6,483 bases of DNA from Chitinophagaceae bacterium (lineage in GTDB: Bacteria > Bacteroidota > Bacteroidia > Chitinophagales > Chitinophagaceae). The position numbers and the translations under genes are program-made. Below the pieces are notes generated by a model. It did no database searches, was not told where the DNA came from, and saw only the letters and a list, made by a program, of their open reading frames with translations. Positions 1 to 6,139 of this stretch are shown here, piece after piece. How positions within the stretch are numbered: position 1 is the stretch's first letter; every line of letters begins with the position of its first letter. The stretch is taken from positions 1 to 6,483 of the forward strand of contig DNMB01000066.1 of assembly GCA_003489485.1 (NCBI GenBank), in the 5' to 3' direction.

Positions 1-687
1 AATGGCCGTGGCCAAAAGATCGAGATATGCAAAGGCCGATTCTTCGGGCAGCTCTAATTGCTCTTGCAATGCGCACATAAGTTTAAAGGCCACGCCGCAT
101 CCACATAATTCCTTGTAGGGATAGGGGCAGTCTTGTTGTTTGGCATTCAAGATGGCTACTGCATTGGGTAGTTGTTCGTCGGGTAAGTGATGATCGCATA
201 CTATAAAATCGATGCCGAGTTGGCGGGCATAGTCGATCAGCGCTACCGATTTGATGCCACAATCCACCGAGATAATAAGTGTGATGCCCTGTGCTGCGGC
301 CTGGTCTATTCCGGCCTGGCTGATGCCGTAGCCCTCCCGGTAACGGTGCGGGATATAATACGAGAGGGGCGCATGTACTTTTTTCAAGAACAGATACAAG
401 CTGGCCACCGAAGTGGTTCCGTCCACATCGTAGTCTCCGAAGATCAATACCTTCTCTTGTTGCGCGATGGCCTGTGCGATTCGGTCCGTGGCCTTTCTCA
501 TGTCTTTCATGAGCCACGGACTATGAAGCTCTTCGAAAGAGGGTCTGAAAAAAGAACGGGCTCGTTCAAAATCGGCAATGCCTCGTTGTGCCAGCAAGGA
601 GCAAAGAATGGGATGGATCTGTAGTTGCTCTTGCAGTGATTTGGCTTGTTCGGGCCGCTGCGGTAATTTATTCCACCGTTTTTGCAA
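1..687 (-). CDS. recJ: Single-stranded-DNA-specific exonuclease RecJ, N-terminal part (cut by left window edge)
   Basis: RecJ is a cytoplasmic 5'-3' exonuclease on single-stranded DNA used in recombinational and mismatch repair. About 229 N-terminal residues are visible. I translated them from the complement of the window, and the reading frame is open to position 1. The DHH phosphoesterase motifs are intact: DYDVDG at residues 85-90, the PHRYREGYG segment at 113-121, Asp142 in VDCG, and CDHHLP at 164-169. The N-terminal segment (LCSLLAQRGI, RSFFRP, then MKDM) is typical of RecJ. An in-frame TAA lies at 709-711 and no ATG occurs before residue about 61, so the start must be non-ATG. I chose TTG at 685-687 because it gives MQKRWN, resembling the usual RecJ amino terminus. 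ATT at 694-696 is an alternative. The gene lies 4 nt after the polyprenyl synthase stop codon and is probably co-transcribed with it. Family identity is very secure; the exact start is not. The remaining roughly 340 residues lie outside. Confidence 0.95.
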   Translation of the reverse strand, partial: MQKRWNKLPQRPEQAKSLQEQLQIHPILCSLLAQRGIADFERARSFFRPSFEELHSPWLMKDMRKATDRIAQAIAQQEKVLIFGDYDVDGTTSVASLYLFLKKVHAPLSYYIPHRYREGYGISQAGIDQAAAQGITLIISVDCGIKSVALIDYARQLGIDFIVCDHHLPDEQLPNAVAILNAKQQDCPYPYKELCGCGVAFKLMCALQEQLELPEESAFAYLDLLATAI

Positions 688-691
688 TCGA

Positions 692-1654
692 TCAATATTT
701 TCTGTCTGTTACGAACAAGACCATGTCCTCAAGACCTCTTCGCGTATCGGAATCGGGAAATGTGTGAAGGACGTTCAATGCCTGTTCTTTAAAATGGTTC
801 ATTTGCTTGGTCGCATAGCTAATACCGCCTGTTGCTTGCACTTGCTGCATGACCCAGTCTACCTTGTTTTTGTCTTGACTGTTGTTTTTGACAATGTAAA
901 TGATCTTTCTTCGAGTCGCCGCATCGCAATGATTGAGCGTGTAGATGAGTGGCAGTGTCAGCTTTTTTTCTTTGATGTCGTTGCCCGTGGGTTTGCCGAT
1001 GTCTTCACTGGCGTAATCGAAGAGATCGTCTTTTATTTGAAAGGCCATACCCGTAAGTTCACCGAACAAGCGCAGGGTCTCAGTGTGGGTCTTATCTTGA
1101 GCGGCAGACCAGGCCCCGGCAGCGCAGGCAGATGCCAGCAGCGAGGCGGTCTTTCCTCTGATAATATCATAGTAGACCTCTTCTTTTAAATTGAGGTTTC
1201 TCGCTTTTTCAAGTTGCAAGAGCTCGCCTTCGCTAATTTTTTTTACGGCATCCGAAAGGATATGAAGTAACTGGTAGTCGTTATGATCGAGCGAAAGCAA
1301 CAAACCCTTTGCCAGCAGGTAATCTCCGATCAACACACTGGCCTTGGTCTTCCAGAGCGCATAGGTCGAAAAAAATCCTCTTCGCTCCAGCGAGTCATCT
1401 ACCACATCATCATGGACCAGGGTAGCAGTATGTAATATCTCTACCAAAGAGGCGGCCCGGTAGGTACTGTCATTGATCTCGCCGCAGAGTTTGGCGGAGA
1501 GCATCACGAACATCGGACGAAGTTGTTTGCCCTTTCTCTTTACGACATAGCGCATGATCCGGTCCAGCAAAGGGGCCTGGCTTTGAACGGCTTCTTTGAA
1601 TTTGACCTCAAAAAGATCGAGTTCTTTTTGAATCAGGGCATTGGGTAATTTCAT
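692..1654 (-). CDS. All-trans polyprenyl diphosphate synthase (isoprenoid synthase, class I)
   Basis: This enzyme extends an allylic diphosphate with isopentenyl diphosphate units, probably to make the menaquinone side chain. With ATG at 1652-1654 it is 320 residues, normal for the family. Visible motifs are GKQLRP (residues 42-47), the first Asp-rich motif DDVVDD (82-87) followed by ERR (90-92), GDYL (110-113), GKTASLL (167-173), the second Asp-rich motif DDLFD (209-213), and GNDIKEKK (224-231). All metal- and diphosphate-binding residues are present. The frame stays open to an ATG at 1765. However, the added 37 residues look like translated intergenic AT-rich DNA, and a promoter-like element (1676-1683) lies within them, so the shorter start is preferred. 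The residues before the first Asp-rich motif are small or non-aromatic (ATLVH). This suggests a long-chain product rather than farnesyl or geranylgeranyl diphosphate; that is inference. recJ follows 4 nt downstream. Confidence 0.94.
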   Translation of the reverse strand: MKLPNALIQKELDLFEVKFKEAVQSQAPLLDRIMRYVVKRKGKQLRPMFVMLSAKLCGEINDSTYRAASLVEILHTATLVHDDVVDDSLERRGFFSTYALWKTKASVLIGDYLLAKGLLLSLDHNDYQLLHILSDAVKKISEGELLQLEKARNLNLKEEVYYDIIRGKTASLLASACAAGAWSAAQDKTHTETLRLFGELTGMAFQIKDDLFDYASEDIGKPTGNDIKEKKLTLPLIYTLNHCDAATRRKIIYIVKNNSQDKNKVDWVMQQVQATGGISYATKQMNHFKEQALNVLHTFPDSDTRRGLEDMVLFVTDRKY

Positions 1655-1675
1655 CACGGGGGCGACAAGATACTG

Positions 1676-1683
1676 CAAAAATA
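1676..1683 (-). promoter_or_regulatory. Candidate -7 element for the polyprenyl synthase-recJ operon
   Basis: The complement reads TATTTTTG, a full match to the Bacteroidota -7 consensus TAnnTTTG. It sits 21 nt before the ATG at 1654. I could not see a good TTTG at the expected 19-21 nt further upstream, so this half-site is only moderately supported. If used, it places the transcript start inside the longer open frame and supports the shorter protein. Confidence 0.4.
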
Positions 1684-1772
1684 TTATTGAGGGGAGCTTG
1701 TCGTGTGCGGTTAAATTTTCGTTAACTCCTTGATAAATAAGGAGAAATGGTGTAATTACGAGCAATTAAAAT

Positions 1773-1803
1773 TTTGTATATTCAGAGTTCTTGACTACTT
1801 TTG
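1773..1803 (+). promoter_or_regulatory. Bacteroidota-type sigma-A promoter of the ompA-like gene
   Basis: TTTG at 1773-1776 (the -33 element) is separated by 19 nt from TACTTTTG at 1796-1803 (the -7 element). Both match the Bacteroidota consensus TTTG-N19 to 21-TAnnTTTG exactly. Transcription would begin around 1808-1812, leaving an AT-rich leader of about 20-25 nt before the ATG at 1833, with no Shine-Dalgarno sequence. A strong consensus site fits an abundant outer membrane protein. Confidence 0.8.
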
Positions 1804-1832
1804 CCATAATTTATAAATCTTAACCTGTTAAT

Positions 1833-3542
1833 ATGAGAAGAAGTGCATACCTTCTGACAGTGCTTTTTAGCCTGTTGGCGTCTTATGGATTTTCACAGAA
1901 AGTCGGTAACACCTACGATCTGAAAGATTCCTCTTTGATCCCTTCAAAGAGAATGCCTCAGCACACTGAATTTTTGAACGGTACCTACAACTATCCTGCC
2001 ATGCCCCGCAGCCAGTGGGAAGTGGGAGTAAAGGCCGGTCTGTTCCAAGTCAGTGGTGACGTTCCCGCTCAGTTTGTTTCTCCCGGATTTGGTTTTCATG
2101 TAAGAAAATCGCTGGGTTACACCCTGTCTATTCGCGGAGAATACATGTACGGTATTGGAAAAGGGTATGAGTATCGCGGTAACACAAACTATGCCAAGAA
2201 CCCAGCTTGGGGAGCTAACATTGCCAGCCCCGCACAGCGCTACAGCGCTCCTCGTGCAGTGACCGGTGCCAATAATGTGGTAAGCATCGTTTCTTCTACC
2301 ACCGGATTGCCCGCTTCTAGTTTTGACAAGGTTTTCTATAACTACCAGATCAAGGTATCAGAGGCTACCTTACAAGCTTTGCTGACACTGAACAATATTC
2401 AATTTCACAAGACCAACACCAGCATGAACATCTATGGTATTGCTGGTATTGGTGCCGCTATCTACGAAACGCGTGTCAATGCGTTGAACGGAACGACAAA
2501 GTACAATTTCAACTCTCTTGTCGATCCATCTTATGCCAATCGCAAGGATTTCATCAAGAATCTTAAGAATAACGTTCTCGATAACACATTCGAGACGCCC
2601 GCTGAGCGCAACACCAGCGCAAACGACAATGGCAGCACCTTCCGCCCCCTTGGTACGTTCGGTATCGGTTTTGCCTACAAGCTCAACGACAAGATCAACA
2701 TCGCATTTGAAGATCGTTGGTCTGTAACGCGCGACGATCTGCTCGACGGACAGCGCTGGCAGGCTCACCCCAATGGTGATGCGGCCCAGACTCGTGACTT
2801 TGATACCTACAATTACATGTCTTTGGGTCTGAACATCAATCTTGGTAAGAACAGTGTTCAGCCTCTTTACTGGCTCAATCCTCTTGACTATCCATATTCA
2901 GAACTCCGCAATCCTCGGTTGATGAACATCCCCAAGCCTGTATTGCTTGATACAGACGGTGATGGTGTAACCGATCAGTTCGATCGCGAGCAAACTCCTG
3001 CCGGCTGTCCTGTTGACACCCATGGTGTAAGTCTGGATACCGATGGTGATGGTGTTCCTGATTGCAAAGACAAAGAATTGATTACCCCCACTCGTTGCCA
3101 GCCAGTCAATGTAGACGGCGTAGGTAATTGCAAGTGTCCTGATGATTGCAAAGTAGCGGCCGCTCCTGCTGCCCCCACTTGTGAGCAGAAGGTTGGTGCA
3201 TTGCCCAGTGTTGCCTTCAAAGCCGGTAGCAACAAACTCTCTGATGATGCAAAAGCTTCATTGGCCTCTGCCGCTTCTCGCGTTCGTAACAATCCAGGTT
3301 GCCAAGTAGTGGTGGTTGGATATTGCGCTGGCGACAAGCGTGAGCAGCAGCTTAGCTGGGATCGCGTTAACGCAATCATCTCTTATATGGTAGACAAAGA
3401 GGGCATCAGCCAAGACCGCTTTATCTTCAACTACGGGCAGCAGGGTGGCGATTGCAACACCGTTGATCTTCGTGCTGCGGTAGACGGCGAGACCGGTCCT
3501 AACCGTGTGGATCCTCCTCATCCTAACTTGCGCAAGAACTAA
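1833..3542 (+). CDS. OmpA-family outer membrane protein with TSP3-type calcium repeats
   Basis: The product is a 569-residue envelope protein, probably tethering the outer membrane to peptidoglycan. A signal peptide covers residues 1-21 (positive MRR, hydrophobic core, GFS before Gln22). Residues about 60-340 look like a beta-barrel, with alternating aromatic strands such as WEVGVKAGLFQ, NIYGIAGIGAAIY and FGIGFAYKL. Two thrombospondin-type-3-like DTDGDGVxD motifs follow at 373-381 and 402-410, then a Cys-rich linker and an Ala/Pro stretch at 442-448. The OmpA C-terminal domain spans about 450-547. In it the QQLSWDRVNA segment holds the conserved Arg511, but the usual G-H-T-D loop is replaced by GYCA (496-499) and is shorter. 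All ten cysteines lie from residue 392 onward. The gene has its own promoter and terminator and is probably monocistronic. Porin activity and the exact ligand are not evident from sequence; membership of the OmpA family is secure. Confidence 0.9.
   Translation: MRRSAYLLTVLFSLLASYGFSQKVGNTYDLKDSSLIPSKRMPQHTEFLNGTYNYPAMPRSQWEVGVKAGLFQVSGDVPAQFVSPGFGFHVRKSLGYTLSIRGEYMYGIGKGYEYRGNTNYAKNPAWGANIASPAQRYSAPRAVTGANNVVSIVSSTTGLPASSFDKVFYNYQIKVSEATLQALLTLNNIQFHKTNTSMNIYGIAGIGAAIYETRVNALNGTTKYNFNSLVDPSYANRKDFIKNLKNNVLDNTFETPAERNTSANDNGSTFRPLGTFGIGFAYKLNDKINIAFEDRWSVTRDDLLDGQRWQAHPNGDAAQTRDFDTYNYMSLGLNINLGKNSVQPLYWLNPLDYPYSELRNPRLMNIPKPVLLDTDGDGVTDQFDREQTPAGCPVDTHGVSLDTDGDGVPDCKDKELITPTRCQPVNVDGVGNCKCPDDCKVAAAPAAPTCEQKVGALPSVAFKAGSNKLSDDAKASLASAASRVRNNPGCQVVVVGYCAGDKREQQLSWDRVNAIISYMVDKEGISQDRFIFNYGQQGGDCNTVDLRAAVDGETGPNRVDPPHPNLRKN
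2949..2975 (+). repeat. TSP3-like DTDGDGV repeat, copy 1
   Basis: These bases encode DTDGDGVTD (residues 373-381 of the OmpA-like protein), a calcium-binding thrombospondin type 3-like motif. The spaced Asp residues at 373, 375, 377 and 381 would coordinate the ion. A second copy with nearly the same DNA sequence lies at 3036-3062. Confidence 0.75.
3036..3062 (+). repeat. TSP3-like DTDGDGV repeat, copy 2
   Basis: This encodes DTDGDGVPD (residues 402-410), the second calcium-binding motif in the linker between barrel and OmpA domain. The VPD ending followed by Cys411 matches the common DGVPDxxD form of these repeats. It lies 29 residues after copy 1. Confidence 0.75.
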
Positions 3543-3560
3543 TTACAACTTTTTGATAGT

Positions 3561-3591
3561 AAAGGCCTCGGTAGTACCGGGGCCTTTTTTT
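3561..3591 (+). terminator. Intrinsic terminator after the ompA-like gene
   Basis: AAAGGCCTCGGT (3561-3572), a 3-nt loop AGT, and ACCGGGGCCTTT (3576-3587) form a 12-bp GC-rich stem with one U-G wobble pair. The stem runs into seven consecutive T (3585-3591). It starts 18 nt after the stop codon and ends the OmpA transcript before the bamD cluster. Confidence 0.92.
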
Positions 3592-3633
3592 GCCTGAAAA
3601 GCAATACATTACCATAATCTTAACGGGTGCTTA

Positions 3634-3684
3634 CTTGGCCCCTCATCTTTTTTACGCAAATTTTGCCCATAAGCGTTAACTTTG
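3634..3684 (+). promoter_or_regulatory. Candidate promoter region of the bamD-rpoZ cluster
   Basis: Two possible sites overlap. TAACTTTG (3677-3684) matches the -7 consensus TAnnTTTG perfectly but lacks a clear TTTG at the right distance; the nearest is TTTA ending 22 nt upstream. It would place the transcript start within a few bases of the bamD ATG at 3693. The other is CTTG (3634-3637), 20 nt, AAATTTTG (3658-3665), with one mismatch in each element and a leader of about 20 nt. The sequence alone does not decide between them. A promoter is expected here because a terminator lies just upstream. Confidence 0.5.
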
Positions 3685-3692
3685 CTTCCCCT

Positions 3693-4529
3693 ATGTCCAT
3701 CTTATTGCGATTCAGTGCGTTATTGGTGATGAGCTTAGCAGTTTTGTTGACTACCGGTTGCGGTAAAAGCATGACTAAGCTTCTAAAAAATCCCGATGCA
3801 TCGTACAAGCTTCGCCGGGCAGAGCAGTTCTTTGTAAAAAAAGATTACATCAAGGCCCAACAAGTATACGAGGATATCATGCCTTTCTTTAAGACCTCTA
3901 AGGAGTTCGAAGACATTTATTACAAGTATGCTTATTGCGCTTATCATCTTTCGGATTTCATGAATGCCGAAAATCTTTTTAAGAGTTACTTGGAGATCTT
4001 TCCCACTAGTGGTCGGGCAGAAGAGATCGACTACATGCGTGCGTATTGTTTTTACAAGCAATCACCCAAGGCGCAGCTCGATCAGACCAGTACGCTTCGT
4101 GCCATGGGGATGATGCAGACCTTTATCAACACGCATCCCGGATCGCCCCGCAACAAGGAAGCCAATGATATCATCGATATCTGTAGGGCCAAGTTGGAAA
4201 CCAAGGATTTTCTAAGTGCCCAGCTCTACTATGACTTGGGGCAATTCAGGGCAGCCGGTGTGGCGTTCACCTCTCTGTTGAATGCCTATCCAGAGTCGTA
4301 CCGTGCCGATGAGTACAAATTGATGGTGATCAAATCGTATTTCCGTTTTGCGGAAATGAGCATAGAAGATAAAAAAGTAGAGCGATTCGAGCAAGTGGTC
4401 AACGAGTGCTTCGAGTTTGTGGATCGCTATCCGGAGAGTAAATTGAAAAAAGAGGTCGATAATTTTTTGAATTCATCACAGAACAACATAAAAATTCTTA
4501 CCAATGAGCAAACTAAGACGCCAGCTTAG
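3693..4529 (+). CDS. bamD: Outer membrane protein assembly factor BamD (lipoprotein)
   Basis: BamD is the essential TPR lipoprotein of the BAM complex, which inserts beta-barrel proteins into the outer membrane from the periplasmic side. The 278-residue product has a lipoprotein signal (MSILLRF, a hydrophobic stretch, LTTGC) with acylated Cys23. Position -3 is Thr, which is tolerated though not typical. TPR-like helical pairs follow at about residues 36-66, 73-105, 109-150, 171-202 and 205-249, with recurrent YxxA, YLEIFP, NAYPES and RYPESK signatures characteristic of BamD/YfiO. An in-frame GTG at 3627 would add 22 residues ahead of the signal peptide and is rejected. The end overlaps rpoZ by 26 nt, implying translational coupling. 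Location beside rpoZ is the usual Bacteroidota context as I recall it. Confidence 0.93.
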   Translation: MSILLRFSALLVMSLAVLLTTGCGKSMTKLLKNPDASYKLRRAEQFFVKKDYIKAQQVYEDIMPFFKTSKEFEDIYYKYAYCAYHLSDFMNAENLFKSYLEIFPTSGRAEEIDYMRAYCFYKQSPKAQLDQTSTLRAMGMMQTFINTHPGSPRNKEANDIIDICRAKLETKDFLSAQLYYDLGQFRAAGVAFTSLLNAYPESYRADEYKLMVIKSYFRFAEMSIEDKKVERFEQVVNECFEFVDRYPESKLKKEVDNFLNSSQNNIKILTNEQTKTPA

Positions 4530-4845
4530 TGCCGGTATTACCAGCAATGTAGAGACCCGCAATTTGCAAGATGTCAAAGCAAAGACGGGTAACGTATACG
4601 AGTCCATCTCCATTATCGCCAAGCGCGCCAATCAGATCAATATTTCGTTGAAAGAAGAATTGCACAACAAGCTCGAGGAGTTTGCCAGCCATACCGATAG
4701 TCTCGAGGAGATCCACGAGAACAAAGAGCAGATCGAGATCTCTCGGGCGTATGAGCGGATGCCCAATCCGGCCCTGCTGGCCACCCAGGAATTCATGGAC
4801 GATAAGGTCTATTTCAGAAAGCAGGAGGACGAACTGTTCAGCTAA
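4504..4845 (+). CDS. rpoZ: DNA-directed RNA polymerase subunit omega (RpoZ, Bacteroidota type)
   Basis: Omega assists folding and assembly of the beta' subunit in the cytoplasmic RNA polymerase. The 113-residue product matches the Bacteroidota form, which is longer than the enterobacterial one. The diagnostic segment is GNVYESISIIAKRANQI (residues 29-45), equivalent to the NRFxLVxxAxxRARQL region of omega/Rpb6. It is followed by an acidic helical region (50-79) and a conserved tail with LLATQEF and DKVYFR (91-105). The ATG at 4504 gives MSKLRRQL, the expected amino terminus. It lies inside the bamD end, preceded by A-rich DNA (ACATAAAAATTC) rather than a Shine-Dalgarno sequence. It shares the bamD transcript. 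Confidence 0.93.
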   Translation: MSKLRRQLSAGITSNVETRNLQDVKAKTGNVYESISIIAKRANQINISLKEELHNKLEEFASHTDSLEEIHENKEQIEISRAYERMPNPALLATQEFMDDKVYFRKQEDELFS

Positions 4846-4856
4846 TCTTGCTGTTC

Positions 4857-5768
4857 ATGTTTACCCGTTCACTACTACTACTGACCCTTTTGATTTCGGT
4901 CGAGATGTCGGCCCAGGAATTACAATCGCGCGTCAGCATTATCGCCAACAAGGTCAGCTCGCAGGTCGATCGCAAGATCTTTCAAACACTGCAGGGGGGT
5001 CTCACCAATTTTATCAATACTCGAAAATGGACGAGTGATGCTTTCGCAACGGCCGAAAGGATCCAGTGTAGTTTTCTGATCAGCATTGACCAAGACCTTG
5101 GCAACAATGTGTTCAAAGGAAAACTGACCGTACAGGCTGCGCGTCCGGTATATAACACTACGTACGATAGCCCTCTCATTAATTTTCAAGACGACAATGT
5201 GGTCTTCAAGTACGTGGAATTTCAACCCATCGAGTTCAATGAGAATCGTGTGCAGGGCAACGATCCAATGGTAGCGAACTTGACGGCCGTCATTGCTTTT
5301 TACATCAACATCATCTTAGGTTTGGACTATGATTCTTACTCCTTGCGTGGAGGCGAGATCTATTTTCAGCGTGCTTGGAACATCGTTAACAATGCGCCGG
5401 GTGCACGAGACATTGCGGGTTGGAAATCTTTCGATGGGCTGCGTAACCGCTATTGGTTGGCAGAGAATATGAACAACAATCGTTTTGCGTTGGTGCACGA
5501 TGCCATTTATGCATACTACCGAACCGGTATGGATGTGTTTTTTGAGAACGAAGAAGCGGGTCGAACCGGCATGCTGAATGCGCTTAACTATTTGAATACC
5601 GTCAACACGGAGAACTTGAATTCTATGATCGTTCCCTTTTTGTTTCAGGGAAAAGCCAATGAGCTGGTCAAGGTATTTGGTAAGGGAACCAGCGAACAGC
5701 GCAACAAGGCGCGTGAACTACTGACCAAGATGGATATCACGAACATTGCTTTGTACAAAACATTATGA
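4857..5768 (+). CDS. DUF4835 family secreted protein (annotated in some sources as type IX secretion protein PorD)
   Basis: The product is a 303-residue exported protein of the Bacteroidota-restricted DUF4835 family. A signal peptide covers residues 1-19 (MFTRS, Leu-rich core, SA before Gln20). The mature part contains the family's recognisable blocks: SRVSIIANKVSSQVD with a Gln/Asp-rich stretch (24-47), ERIQCSFLISI (67-77), NDPMVANLTAVIAFYINIIL (135-154) with the following GLDYDSYSLRGG (155-166), and NRYWLAENMNNNRF near 197-210. No catalytic motif is visible. I recall database naming of this family as PorD, a component of the type IX secretion and gliding system, but nothing in the sequence proves it. 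The start is ATG at 4857, 11 nt after rpoZ. A TTG at 4848 would add only three residues. The stop overlaps the next start as ATGA. Confidence 0.88.
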   Translation: MFTRSLLLLTLLISVEMSAQELQSRVSIIANKVSSQVDRKIFQTLQGGLTNFINTRKWTSDAFATAERIQCSFLISIDQDLGNNVFKGKLTVQAARPVYNTTYDSPLINFQDDNVVFKYVEFQPIEFNENRVQGNDPMVANLTAVIAFYINIILGLDYDSYSLRGGEIYFQRAWNIVNNAPGARDIAGWKSFDGLRNRYWLAENMNNNRFALVHDAIYAYYRTGMDVFFENEEAGRTGMLNALNYLNTVNTENLNSMIVPFLFQGKANELVKVFGKGTSEQRNKARELLTKMDITNIALYKTL

Positions 5769-6139
5769 GGCTACGCTATCTTTTGCTATGGGTGCTCTTG
5801 CTGGGTTGGGCAGCCTGTCAATCAGACAAAAAGGTACCTTCGGATGTGCTCTCTCCCGATAAAATGGAGGAGGTGGTCTGGGACCTGATGCGGGCAGACC
5901 AATTCGTGGTCAGCTTTGCGCTTCCCAAAGACAGCTCGCTGCAAAAGGATGCAGAAAAATTGAAGTGGTATAACCGGGTGCTGGCGCTTCATGATGTTTC
6001 GGAGCAAACGTTCAAAGAGAGTTTCCGGTATTACCAGACAAGGCCCGATCTGATGGCCGAGATCATGGACTCGATCGCACGAAAAGAGGAGATCATAGAT
6101 AAGATGCCGAATCGAAAGCCGATGCGACTGGTAGAGTAA
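5765..6139 (+). CDS. DUF4296 domain-containing lipoprotein
   Basis: This 124-residue protein belongs to a Bacteroidota family of unknown function. It starts with a lipoprotein-type signal (MRLRYLLLWVLLLGWAAC), and Cys18 is the likely acylation site, although Trp at -3 is unusual. The family block is LSPDKMEEVVWDLMRADQF (residues 29-47), followed by KDSSLQKD, YNRVLALHDVSEQTFKESF (69-87), YYQTRPDLM and MDSIARKE (101-108). The whole mature chain is predicted mostly helical and soluble, so it should sit in the periplasm anchored to a membrane. No catalytic residues are apparent. Its ATG (5765-5767) overlaps the DUF4835 stop as ATGA, a strong sign of coupled translation and possibly of joint function. 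Family assignment is from remembered consensus and is fairly secure. Confidence 0.85.
   Translation: MRLRYLLLWVLLLGWAACQSDKKVPSDVLSPDKMEEVVWDLMRADQFVVSFALPKDSSLQKDAEKLKWYNRVLALHDVSEQTFKESFRYYQTRPDLMAEIMDSIARKEEIIDKMPNRKPMRLVE

Larger units (their letters stand above)
1655..1832. other. Divergent intergenic region between polyprenyl synthase and ompA-like genes
   Basis: This 178-bp AT-rich spacer separates two genes transcribed away from each other. It contains the ompA-like promoter (1773-1803, plus strand) and a weaker -7 candidate for the minus-strand operon (1676-1683). A short AT-rich inverted repeat, TAATT-6 nt-AATTA, lies just upstream of the ompA-like promoter at about 1753-1768. It is too short to call an operator. 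No RNA gene or convincing small protein was seen. Confidence 0.6.

Noticed and set aside
187..1189. Plus-strand open frames of 145 and 203 codons (187-624 and 578-1189)
   Set aside because: They lie opposite recJ and the polyprenyl synthase, whose motifs are unmistakable. Their translations show no domain or sensible composition, so they are antisense shadows.
1655..1765. Amino-terminal extension of the polyprenyl synthase from ATG at 1765
   Set aside because: The extra 37 residues do not resemble the family, cover AT-rich intergenic DNA and include a promoter-like -7 element at 1676-1683.
1753..1768. Inverted repeat TAATT-6 nt-AATTA as an operator upstream of the ompA-like promoter
   Set aside because: Five-base arms in AT-rich DNA are expected by chance and no regulator is nearby.
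2370..3521. Several minus-strand frames (2370-2768, 2975-3379, 3258-3521)
   Set aside because: They mirror the OmpA-like coding sequence, have no promoter and no recognisable motifs.
3627..3692. Amino-terminal extension of BamD from GTG at 3627
   Set aside because: It would place 22 residues before a complete lipoprotein signal peptide and span both candidate promoters.
4682..5038. 118-codon plus-strand frame bridging rpoZ and the DUF4835 gene
   Set aside because: It is Ser/Arg-rich out-of-frame translation of two well-supported genes; a separate gene here would conflict with both.
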